Shown here piece after piece: positions 42,019-52,616 of a DNA stretch of 64,000 nucleotides (within the stretch, counting starts at the first letter, position 1; every line of letters begins with the position of its first letter). This DNA comes from Paramacrobiotus metropolitanus (lineage: Eukaryota > Tardigrada > Eutardigrada > Parachela > Macrobiotidae): assembly GCF_019649055.1 (NCBI RefSeq), contig NW_026570237.1, forward strand, positions 1,302,001-1,366,000, in the 5' to 3' direction. Made by a program: the position numbers and the translations under genes. The notes under the pieces were generated by a model. It had not been told where the DNA came from and did not search any database. It saw only the letters and a program-made list of their open reading frames with translations.

Positions 42019-43334
42019 CGCTCACGTCGTAAAGCAATGCAAATTACAATCGACGAAATCTATCACAATGTGACCATGATAAAATTACCCGTACTCAAAT
42101 GGGTGGCAGGCTGGCAGCCCTCAGATTCTTATTATACCACTTGAAAGAACACGAGAGATCGCTATTTGCCAGTAGGACAGACTGTAATTTCTGCATGAAT
42201 TACACTCTCGTGACTCGGCTTCCAGGGCCTGACTTAGGCGGGCTACTCAGTAGTCAGTACTGTGCATAAATTGTAAAATTTCGGTAATTCGTCCACTAAG
42301 CCTTACTTGGATTAGCCGTGCGTGACCAGACGCCCAGAATCAACGAGATTGGAGTTCTTCACACGGCAAAAGCTCCAAGAAAGCAAATTCTTGAATCAAT
42401 ACTCCGAATTCGAAACATGGGATTCCTATTTAAACTGCCCACTGCGCGCAGTACTGACAGCTTCCCAAAAAACCAATGAACCGATTATAGAACACATGAT
42501 GTTCACAGACTCACGACTGATACCAAAGAATGGCGGGAAACCAAGAAATAACGATAACGAGCAATGGTCGTGCAGCACTACTTCAGTCTAAATGGCGCTC
42601 CCCGGCTCACACTGGCAGCAACTGGAAACGAAGCTGCTAGTAGTAACTAGTGACTCATAACTGCAATAATATTATTAACAGCAACTTTAAGAAATAAAAT
42701 GAAATCGTCAAGTGCTCGAGATCTTCAGAAACTCATAAGAACAGTCCGAACAAAGACAAAAATAAATGAGCAATGAAAACGCATATGCATACAGGAAGCA
42801 ATATTTTTCGCAATGCAACTTCCTCACCGGGGAGGTGGCGCGGTTACCGTAGCGTGGAAATACGCGGTAATACTTTGTTTTCTCCTTGAAATCTGCATTT
42901 TCTAACGAGAAATTTTATGTAAAATCGACATTCGACAGCGTCTTAATTACAAAAACAATATGATAACCTAGTAAAGAAAAAATAGCAACAACAAAAGGAT
43001 ATAAACAGAATAATCCTTGAAATTCACATCCAAAACGATAATCCCATTATCCCAGCAGAGCCGTTCTACGTGATAACTCACACTTAGAAAAAACAGAAAA
43101 CAGATTCCCATCAATTTAAACCCACTTGCTTCTCGCTTGGGCACCAGTCATGTAAGTGCTTACGTCATCACAGAAAAGTATTCAATATGTACAAAAATAT
43201 CAAAGCACAAGCGGATATCAAAAGTGTAATACCAATTCTTGTCCGATTAGAACAAAAGTTGCCAAAACGTCGCCATTACAACTCTTGCGGCGAATCCAAC
43301 TAGACTGTTTTGGATTTATAGTGTTTCCGCTTGA
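42019..43334. other. Intergenic region between genes D and E
   Basis: Contains the conserved element at 42,811–42,883. The rest is AT-rich with no recognised gene. The ORF at 42,322–42,591 has no recognisable domain. Confidence 0.55.
42811..42883. other. Conserved intergenic element, copy 5 (downstream of gene E)
   Basis: AATGCAACTTCCTCACCGGG then GAGGTGGCGCGG, ACCGTAGCGTGG and CGCGGTAATACTTTGTTTTCT. It is nearly the same as copy 2. It starts about 450 bp past the present stop of gene E. Confidence 0.6.
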
Positions 43335-43460
43335 TTAATTACTCTTGCTCAAAGCGTCCTTATCAGCATGCTGCATCCGCTGCAGGTCGCACAGGGCCTT
43401 ACGTCAAACCGCAGATCGCAGTCGTGACATGTCAGGTTCCCGTATTTCATTTCGGCGACT
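43335..43460 (-). pseudogene. Gene E truncated last exon
   Basis: Begins like the SHRAKEVKYGNLTC module of B but with bases missing near its start. KYGNLTCHDCDLRF is followed by a frame change, then DLQRMQHADKDALSKSN and TAA in the restored frame. All later fingers are gone. Confidence 0.6.
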
Positions 43461-43530
43461 CTGAAAAAAGCGAAATTAATAACTGCAAGCAGGATGAAGA
43501 TAATGATGTAACAGCAAAAGAACTTCGAAC

Positions 43531-43961
43531 CGAAAATATGCGAAGGCAAGCTAGTCTTCGAAGCGAATTCTTCGCTGCATCCTGGGCATTTGTATTTTTG
43601 GTTTCAAATCAACATCTTCATCTGAGCGATCATTTTCACTCCCGGATTTATTCAGCCCAAGTAGTTTACGGTGGTAATCCGGATGATCACGGCGGATGTG
43701 GGCTGTCACAACCGCATACCAGTCTCCACACTCTGGGCATTTTGTCGTAGCTCTCCCGTGCTCGCTCACATGCTCAACCAATTCATCCAGTCTGTCAAAG
43801 TTTTGCTGACATTCAGGACACTCTCGTGTGTCGCGAAGGAGCGCTGTTGGTTCACCGTTTCCGTGCTGCATTTTGTGCAACCGACATGCGATATCGGTCT
43901 TGAAGCGCAGACCGCAGTCGCTGCACGTGCGAGCGACCAGTGCAGATTTTGCGCGGTGAGC
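43531..43961 (-). pseudogene. Gene E C2H2 exon 43531–43961 with frameshift
   Basis: Three good fingers (CSDC, CPEC, CPEC), then the fourth is out of frame: YKCPGCSEEFASKTSLPSH continues in another frame from about 43,605. 431 nt, not a multiple of three. Confidence 0.65.
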
Positions 43962-44107
43962 CTGCGAAGAGACAACCATCAACTCCGAATCTTCAAGTAT
44001 AGTTTCGTTCAAATCGATACAAAAAAATAAAACAAAGGATGACAGCATAAATTAATCAAATTTTAACGAAGTATCACGAAACAGGTGACAATAACACACA
44101 TACTTAC

Positions 44108-44494
44108 AACGACATGTCCAGTAAAAGCGTCAAGTGCTTCGAATTCCTTTCCACATTCGCCACACCGATACGGAACGTGTCCACAGTCTTTTCCCGACCG
44201 ATACTGACATTCGGGATGATGACGCTGAATGTGGCTGTTCAACGCATGAAAACGTCCCTTACAAACGGGACATTCCTCCGTTCGCCGACCGTGAACGCTG
44301 ACGTGCTTGACCAGTGCGCCGAAGTCTTCAAATTCTTCGACACATTCTTCACACGTGGTCCTGTTGCGTATATCTTCGGCGATTTCTTTGCCACCATGCT
44401 CATATTTGTGGATGCGGCACAACAAGTGCGTGCGGAAATGCAAACCACACTGAACACATATGGTTTTCTGGAAAGGAACCCGGTGTCGATGACC
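44108..44494 (-). CDS. Gene E C2H2 exon 44108–44494
   Basis: 387 nt, phase 0. Four fingers (CVQC, CEEC, CPVC, CGEC) from GHRHRVPFQKT to FTGHVV, donor GTAAGT. This is the closest match in the window to the finger block placed in the THAP array of gene B. Confidence 0.75.
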
Positions 44495-44745
44495 CTGCAG
44501 TCAAAATGCAATCATGAGAACAAGAATGTGTGAAAACAAGTATGTACCCATAAAACCATTTCCGCCTGATCCCGGCCTCTACAAGATCGATAAACGGCAC
44601 TATATTTTTGCATAACCACGTGTCTTCCAACAACTGTTGTGCCCTCTATAACATTTCATCGTTTGACTGTACCATGATCACTATCATCAGATGATAGTAT
44701 ATTTTGAGCGACTTATCGTGTTGTACGAACTGAATGAACACGCAC

Positions 44746-45159
44746 CAGCATATGCTGTTCCAAGTGACGGCGTAACCGGAAACGTTGACCGCATTTTAGA
44801 CACTTATAATTTTCCTTGTATCCGGGATGCGTTCGGTACCCTTTCTCTTGCAAAATAGACAGATGCGCTCGCGCAGGATGGTGCCACTTCATGTGTTTAC
44901 GTAGACGATGACAGGGAAACCAGTGGCCGCATTCGGGACATTTCTGCGCGGCTACAGCATGCGTGAGAACATGCTGATGCAGTGGATCCATCGCGTCGAA
45001 CTCTTCATCGCATTCGGGACATCTTTGCGCGCCAGAAATAGCGTTACAGGCTGCAGTGCTATGGCTGTTCTTGTGTAAGACAAATAAACTATCTTTCGGA
45101 AATTGTAGTCGACATTTGTGGCACGTCCAGCTGTCCAGAGATGCTCTGATCTGATGGCC
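44746..45159 (-). CDS. Gene E C2H2 exon 44746–45159
   Basis: 414 nt, phase 0. Fingers CHKC, CPEC, CPEC and an extra CLKC finger before the donor GTGCGT. In A, B and C this half and the next exon are one exon; E either keeps the older split form or has gained a finger and an intron. Confidence 0.75.
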
Positions 45160-45235
45160 CTAAAATTACAACCAAGTTAGGAGTATGTCTATGTGGCAAT
45201 GTAGTAAACGACCATCAACGAATGCACACACTAAC

Positions 45236-46140
45236 CCGCAGGTGGAGCCGTAAGGACGACTCATTCGTGTATTCCTTCCCACATTCCGAGCAACTTGTTT
45301 CGGCCAAATAGTGCGGATGATAACGTGCAATATGTTTTCTCATCCCAGGATAATAGCCGTTGCAAACCGGACATTTTTTCGTTGGCTTTCCGTGTACATC
45401 CACGTGCACGGCTAATTTCTCCAGGCTCTCGAACATCTCACCGCATTCGGGACATTTCCGTGTGATTTTTATATTGTCGACACACTCCTTGTCCTGATGA
45501 CCCAGCTGATGTAAACGATAGAGAAAGTTACGGGCAAACCGCAAACCGCACGTATCACAGTTCAAACGCTTCTGGTGTAGTTTTCTTCTTTTGATTTCGA
45601 ATCCGGGATGGTAACGGTGAAGATGAACGAGGATAACGCCCGAACTGCAGGTTTCATTGCAGACAGGGCACTGCACAAGCAGCGTTCCATGCTCGTCCAC
45701 GTGTTTTAACAGAGCGGGAAAATCGTCGAAATGTTTCAAACATTCAGGGCACTTTCGTTCAGGCGGATCAGCGTACCCGGTGTGACCCAGAAGATGCAAA
45801 CGCAACATACCTTCCTTCCGAAATCTCGTATTGCATTCTGAGCAGATGTTGCTGGTAAAAAAATTTCCCGTTTTGTTGGTTCGCTTCTTCTTCGAACGTA
45901 CACGAGAGTTTTCGTCAGTCCGCCGGTAGCCATCAGCTGCAGTCGCTGGTAACGATGACCCACTTTCTCCCGGCAAACGGGACACACAAGCCGCTTCCGA
46001 TGAGGAAGTTCCATTCTTACACATCAGAGCATCATCAGTGGAACATCGCGCGGGCGAGGCAAAACGTGCTGAAATCTCCATTGCATCTTTTGAGGCGAAC
46101 GTCAGCGCTGAAGGCATGCCATGAATGGAGCCAACGGACA
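45236..46140 (-). CDS. Gene E fused linker and first C2H2 block
   Basis: 905 nt. GSIHGMPSALTF and CSTDDALMCKN (the linker exon with its former donor now coding) continue directly as GTSSSEAACVSRLPG (the finger-exon linker), then seven fingers follow. The length keeps the phase change (remainder 2) expected for the separate exons, so the deletion of the knuckle and PR exons was in frame. Confidence 0.8.
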
Positions 46141-46298
46141 CTGACACATAAAACCACACCAACCTCAATTTGTGCACCACTTGACGACTGTTATTGCATG
46201 CACTGCTTTTCACATCATTATACTATTCACAGAACAAAAAAGGCATACCTATAATCCTTTTGTAATTCGACAAAATAAAATGCCGCATAAACACTTAC

Positions 46299-49200
46299 CG
46301 TTAGTACAATCTTCGTCGGCCGGAAGGCCATTTTCGACGTTTCTCCTCCGCTTCAAAGGAGGACAAATGGAATTTATGATGTCCGTTACGGGTAGGTCTG
46401 TGTTGTCGACCTCCATCAGTGAATTATCGTCGTCCGTCATATAGGTACCCCAGGCATTCTCATACGCCGACACATCACCCCTTCCTTCGCAGACGCCAGT
46501 ATCACTGCCAGCTTCGCTTGCATCCTCCGCCGCCGTGTCAGCGTCCCGAATCAACGAAGACAATCCAAAAAGTCCATCAAACGACGCTCCTGCTTCCCCT
46601 TCAACAGCGTCATCTCGCGCGCTTGTATCGTCTGAAGGGGTCAGAAAACGCAGACATCTTTCCGAAGGAACTGCGTCGCTTCTTAATTTAAGCTGCTTGT
46701 TCACTTGATCCACACATATCCAGGTCAATTCGTCTAACTGAAAATGATTTTCACACACCAACAACTCCTCAGAGAAGACGAAATCTGGATTCCATTCCTG
46801 ACAAATGTTCACCCACTGTTCGCGCTGATCATCATCGGAAGGAAATGGAAAAAATGTTAGCACTTCCGAACGGACATATTTTTCGCGGGTACTGCGCCAC
46901 CAGCCACACACACAGCACCTGTGTACTGCACTGATCTCAACCGGTTCACTCAAATCCGCTGGGCTGCGAAACTTTTCAACGCACTGCAGTCTAGAAGGCA
47001 CCACCAATTTTTTCAAATAATTAGTGCGCGGCTGTTTTCCTTTTGACGTTTCCTCCACAAAATCCTCCGGGCAAAAATGCTTACTACACACTCGAGAGTG
47101 CCGATCGGGTTTCCACGAAATCGCACAGCGAATTCGGTTCATCCACTCGCAGAAGCGGGACGACGTTCCGAGGCCGGGAATAATATGAAAGGTAATTTTC
47201 TCCAACTTGCCCTCAACTTGCGAACGATTCCCACATCCCGGCACGCAGCACTTGTAGCCGGTGCACCAACCACTAGTATTAGTGCTGCGGGTTCTAATTC
47301 CTCTGTTGTTTTTCTTTAACTTCACAGGCACAGGCAGCTCTGCAAACGTTGGAACCGCTTCGCTTTTAGGCACCCACCTGGCTTCTTTGTCGTCTTCCAG
47401 CAATTGCGTCAAATCATCCAACGAGAAATGATTTTCGCAAATAACGGATTCTTTCGAAACGGTCAAATTGGGATTCCATTGGCGGCAAGCAGTTAGCCAT
47501 GAATCACGTAAGATATTGTCATCCGGAAAAGGAAAGAAGCTCAGTCTCTCGGATGGAATAAGGTCATTCTCGTCCAACGGCCGCCGGCATTCACACACAC
47601 AGCATGTCTGGACAGCTTCCCTTCCCACTAATTCACCGGAATTCCTTAGAGCGCGGTATTCAGCAACGCAATCTATTTGAGAAGGCAGTGCGTTCCGTCT
47701 CATCCTTCTGGGTTTAACGGAAGTTGCTTCGAAGAAATTTTTCGGAGAGAAATGTCGACTGCATATTACGTCGCGTGCATTAGGTCTCCATGAAACGGCA
47801 CATCGGATATGATTTACCCATTTATTCCTATATCTCCCCTTCGAATAAAAACGATAAAACTTTAGTGGTACCTGTGGCGTTTCATTCCAAGCAAATTTCC
47901 GACATCCCGGTACAGAGCAAACAGGCAGCTGACGTTTAGTTGTTTTCTTCTCTTCATTTTCCTTAGTCTGCTTGCCTGTTGGATCGGAAGTAGATCCAGA
48001 AAATCCTGAATATACGGAAAATGAAATGGAAGGAACCGCTTCTTCCTCCGCATATTTCGCTTTGTTGTGTGTGTCAAAGTGATTTTCACAAAGGTACCAC
48101 GGTGTTTCTTCCGGAACTGAAGTCCAATCAATATCGCTTCTTTGTAATTTGCAAAAATCAATCCATTTCTCCCTAATTTTACCCGATGGTGCTCGGAAGA
48201 ACTCCAGCTTCTCCGAGGCTTTCAGTCGGCGGTTCGGTGTGAATGGATGAAGACCGCAGACAGCACAGCCTTCCTTCCCCGCCATCATGTCTGCCGGTGT
48301 GAACGTGCACAAAGATTCCATGCATGACAGCTGAGTGGGAAAAGCTGAATTACGTAGACGCAGAGCGGGTTTAGAATACCTCGTGAGATGCCGGATTTCC
48401 GATGCAGGAAAATGTTCCGTACAAATTCGGGTACGGCCCTCGGGAACCCAGGAAGAATTGTACCGCACCATGCGCAACCATTCACCGTACCGTTTGCCTC
48501 CGGGCGGAAGAAAATCAAAAAATTTTTCTTTCCCCCAATCTCCCAAGTTCATGATAGTTCCACATCCCGGGACGCAACAGAAAACGCCTTTTGGCAACCG
48601 CGAATTTCCAGAGTGCGAGGTAGACGTCGTCAATTTCGGGTCGGTGTAGTTGACGTCCAGGGAATAGGGCAAGGAGGGGATTGCTTCACTTACACTAACA
48701 ACAGAGCCTAACCCTTCCGCCGCTTTTCTGTAATTCTCTCCGAAGTGGTTTTCGCACACAAACCATGGCGTGTCCGCCCCGATGCAAGCCCAATCGATAC
48801 CGAACCGCTGCTGGTTGCAGAAGTCCACCCATTTCCGTCTTAGCGCAGCAAAGGCGGGACTAGGCGCGCGAAAAAACATCAGCTTTTCTGATGCTTTCGG
48901 TTGTCTGCCAGCTGGCGGGCGTTGACCGCACACAGCACAACCAATCGCTCCGGAAGCCATATCTGCAGCGGTAAACCCGCATAATGAGGTCATGCAGGAC
49001 AGTTGACTGGGCAGAGCTTTTCTCACGAGATACGCCTCGCCCTTCCTGAATTCGATCTCGGACTCGTCAAAATGATCACTGCAAATTCTATCGCTGGAAT
49101 CCGGAATCCAAGATGGGCTGTACCGCAGCCGCTGCGTCCAAGTTCTATAACGCGGATCACCAAAGGCAACAAATCGGAAAAACATCGGTTTCTCTGTTAG

Positions 49201-50602
49201 TTCATTCTGCCCTTCTGACTGGCACACATTTTGGCATCCCGGTACACAACATGCTATATTCGTTGGTTTTATTGAATTAGCATCTGAATGAGCTGGCGGC
49301 GGTGTTTTCGCAGGAGCAGCAAGGACTTCACAGTGAGGATATACAGAATGGCCAAGTTGCATCTGTTTAGTCAGTGGAGGAACAATCGAAGGAAAAGTCG
49401 GATGTGCAGTCTGATTAGGAATCACCAGGAATGTAACACCACCAGGGCTGGTAGAGTTAGTTGCAGAACGTATTACGAAAGAGGAAGATGTCGCCATAGC
49501 GGTTCCCGCATCAGGGCTTTGTAGGGCTGCCGCACTGAAGACGTTTGAAATCGACGCATTTCTGGTATCGTTGACAGGGAAAGACAATGGACTAACGTCC
49601 ATCTGTATGTTAACCGGTGTCGGTCGAGGTCGGTATTCCCTGGGTAACGGAGCGAATACCTTGCTGGGATGTGGCAGGATACCGTCACTCCGCTGCAATT
49701 CGAATTTAATTTCTCCATCCTGCTCAAACCGGGCCAGTATGTCAGCCAGAACAAAGTGCCGTTCACAGGAGTACAGTTCATCCTCGGACGAAACTCCAGT
49801 GCAGACATCCAACCACTGCTCTCGTTCGCTCGGGTTCTGAGGAAACGGAACAAATGCCAATCGTGCTGCGGACTTGTAGTAGGTGGTCTGCTTGATCGCT
49901 CTCCAACACCCGCAGATGGCACACACCCGACTGAACGGGCACGGTCCATTCAACTTCCGCATCAATTTATTTCGGCATCCCAACTGTGACGGAATCGCTA
50001 TCGGTTTCAGGCTAGGAGTGGTTCCCATAAGGCCGTAGTCCGAGGAAAGAAAATGAAGACTGCACACAACTAATGCAAAGCTGGCTGCCAGAAGCGGGAA
50101 CACGCCACCCGCTTGATCCATTCGGTTCGGAGGTGTTTGTCCATGGGGAAAGCGTGGAAATAAATTCTCCCCTGTAAATAATTATTATCGCGCCCGCTTG
50201 GACAGCCGGGAACACAGCACCTGCGGGCTTCGTCGGCATCCGTAGCAGCAGGGTAATTCACAGGAATGTGCTGGGCGCAGTGCTCCGCCACTATCAGTCG
50301 TCCATCGACAACCTTCTGTGCTAACGAACAAGCGGGGCGAATTCGGATCTGTTCTGAACTGTTGGCGTCAGGAGGAGGAACGTATCTGGCTTTTTTAGCG
50401 TTTGGAATCGCGGCTGACAAACTAAGAGGCTCAGTCGCATACGTATTTTGAGGGTTATTCAGATTCGCATGCTTAAAATTCGACAGTGCATCTGGTGGAA
50501 CTTCGGCATCTACAGTCGAAGCTTGCACGTATTCATTTGAATCTTTCGAAGTATTGCTGCAGATAATTTCGTCCAAGCTATCAGCAGGACGCTTCGTTAA
50601 GC
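46299..50602 (-). CDS. Gene E exon 2: ten THAP-like domains with one frameshift
   Basis: The acceptor is ttctag and the N-terminus reads LTKRPADSLDEI. The first type-a THAP begins normally (CCVPGCPSGRD … RFWQPA) and breaks near 50,070, where a missing base creates a stop. VVCSLHFLSSDYG resumes in the next frame, which is then open for the remaining nine domains and the acidic tail (ENGLPADED). Donor GTAAGT. Confidence 0.75.
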
Positions 50603-51248
50603 CTAGAACAAACAGCAGACACAGCTTTCGGTAACCCATAACACAATAACATCGCAGACAAATCTACCGTTTTATAATTTCATTGAACCATCATCAATTT
50701 TTACAAGTGATGAAGTAATACTTAAAAACTCTTTTTGTAATGTTCACTGGAAATAAATAAACAAAAAATAACAGCAATACAACTAAGAAAACATTTTCTC
50801 AAAAGATAGAAAAATAAAGGTGGCAGTACTGTAATGAAATTTTTATACAGAAAATCCCATTATGTAATGTGAAAAACCGATCACGCCGCGCGTGTTAAAA
50901 ATTGATTTTTTTTTTCATATTTAATGCGCTCCAAATCAACCTGATCATGGTTTGATCGTCTAAATTTATTGTTATTTTTTTGCTAACATAAGACAGCAGA
51001 AGGTAACACAGCAGAAGAAACAGCAGCGGACATATTCTACGTAAATCCACTTATCGTTAATTCACATGTGAACTTTAAAAGCCTACTGCTTTCATTTCAA
51101 AATCATTTTCGTATTTGTCTTGCATATTTCTTATTCTCACTGATTGTTGCGCTTGGAAGTCTGCTTCATAATTTTAACATACTTCTACTATACCTGCATT
51201 CCGAAACACAATAATACAACAAAAAATTTTAAATAATCATGTACTCAC
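50603..51248. other. Intron 1 of gene E
   Basis: 646 bp of AT-rich sequence with no recognised feature. Confidence 0.6.
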
Positions 51249-51609
51249 ATTGAGTGGGGGGATTAATTTCGGGGCTGTCTGCGCGCGGCACAATATCTGT
51301 TCGTGGACGCATGGAATCGGGAATGCCTTCGAAAACACTCGGCAGCGCATCGTATTTCAGTCGCTTCTCCGTTCGTCCGGATCCATCTGCGTGTCGCAAA
51401 GTAAGGATATCCGAAGGACGGAAGTGTCTGCTGCAAATCTTGCTGGTTGGAGAAGGAGTCCAGTCTTTTGGACGCAGCGTGCGCTCGGTCCAGATCGGAT
51501 AGCGCGCATCATTCGGATGCGGGAAATCGAAGAAACACACGCTCCGCAGAGAACGCGAGTGTTCCGCTGATGGACAGCACAGAACTGAGCACGTACTGGC
51601 TTCCGACAT
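51249..51609 (-). CDS. Gene E exon 1: N-terminal THAP domain
   Basis: 361 nt counted from the second of two adjacent ATG codons (51,609 and 51,612). MSEASTCSVLCCPSAEHSRS, ligands CSVLC and CSRHF, box ALPSVFE. Donor GTGAGT. No acceptor-like site just upstream. Confidence 0.85.
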
Positions 51610-52083
51610 CATGACATCGTGTGTAAAAATGCGAGAATCTACGATACAAAACCACTTGCTCAGATTTCTGATGAGCCCGTCCTTTCTGCAAATGATGTAC
51701 CTAAATAGTAAATACGTACCTCCGTCATCAAACCATCAACAGGCCAATTAACGTTTTAATAAGTAAATAGAACGGGAATTCTGTCATACCTTACTTGTGA
51801 ATTAAGTAGTAACTGTGGGAAGAAAAACCAACTGAATTAGCCATCGAAATTCGAAAACAAAGAAACTGTTTCAGTTTGCAGCTGTTTGTTGTAAAATGTT
51901 GTCTGCAAAGAGAAATAAACCTTTCCAGAAGTGGCCAGTGAATAATGATAAGTTGATAACACGTCGATTGAGACACCAGCGCACCATCCTGTAGAGTGCA
52001 GCTACGTGCAGTTAAAGTGCGATTACGTCACAGCGGACAGTGGAAGCGGTGAGGCGTAGGCGCCGTAGGCTTTAGGATAAAAT

Positions 52084-52138
52084 TAATATCAATTCTGAAA
52101 ACCAGTGAACGTTCACCTGTTTTCAAAATTAATTATTT
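52084..52138. repeat. Imperfect palindrome upstream of Groucho
   Basis: The centre is GTGAACGTTCAC, flanked by GAAAACC/TGTTTTC and AATT-rich arms of about 27 bp with a few mismatches. Confidence 0.65.
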
Positions 52139-52592
52139 TTCCTAAAATAATTATGTTGTGTTTATAATTTTTCGGCCTTCCGCAATGAATGAGCCGAAAT
52201 TTCAATTGGAACAATATTATGAGCATTTCACTTCCGGATAATTACAGGATTTACCGTTAATGTGAACTTGAACTGTTTAATTTGGCCGGAAGTTTATGCC
52301 AAAATGTTTTTAAATGCGATGTTGAAATCCCCGCCTGATAACAAAAATCTAGTTGAATATAGTGCCTAAACTTTATAAAAATAAGAGGGTATGATACCGT
52401 GTCACCGACCTTAAATTAATGAGCTGATTGCAAATCATGATTTTTGGCAGGGCATTTTTATGTACTTAATACAAAGTCGTGCAAATTCGCAAATTAACAT
52501 CCAAGTCTCTTACTTACGAATTTATAACTGAAAGGTCAGCAAAATAAAAAGATAGCAGTCTGGTTCCGAGAGATTGCAGATATTCGTTTGAT

Positions 52593-52616
52593 TTTTTGAT
52601 TTACGTAAATCAAAAA
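52593..52616. repeat. Perfect 24-bp palindrome
   Basis: TTTTTGATTTAC followed by its exact reverse complement GTAAATCAAAAA. Confidence 0.85.

Larger units (their letters stand above)
43335..51609 (-). pseudogene. Gene E: degenerate THAP–C2H2 copy lacking the PR/SET domain
   Basis: Exons: 51609–51249, 50602–46299, 46140–45236, 45159–44746, 44494–44108, 43961–43531 and 43460–43335. Exon 2 is one base short (4,304 nt) with a frameshift in its first THAP domain near 50,070. The linker exon is fused directly to the finger exon, with the knuckle and PR exons missing. Exons 43961–43531 and 43460–43335 carry further frame breaks, and the last finger exons are absent. A 1,290-codon frame covering nine THAP-like domains is nevertheless open. 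It is most likely a young pseudogene, though a THAP-only protein cannot be excluded. Confidence 0.7.

Noticed and set aside
2103-50451. Many plus-strand frames of 60–217 codons across the array
   Set aside because: They mirror the minus-strand THAP and zinc-finger exons and recur only because those exons recur.
1923-51609. The THAP array as remains of P-element transposons
   Set aside because: THAP domains are related to P-element transposase, but no RNase H-like or GTP-binding transposase part and no terminal repeats were seen; the exons splice in frame to PR and finger exons.
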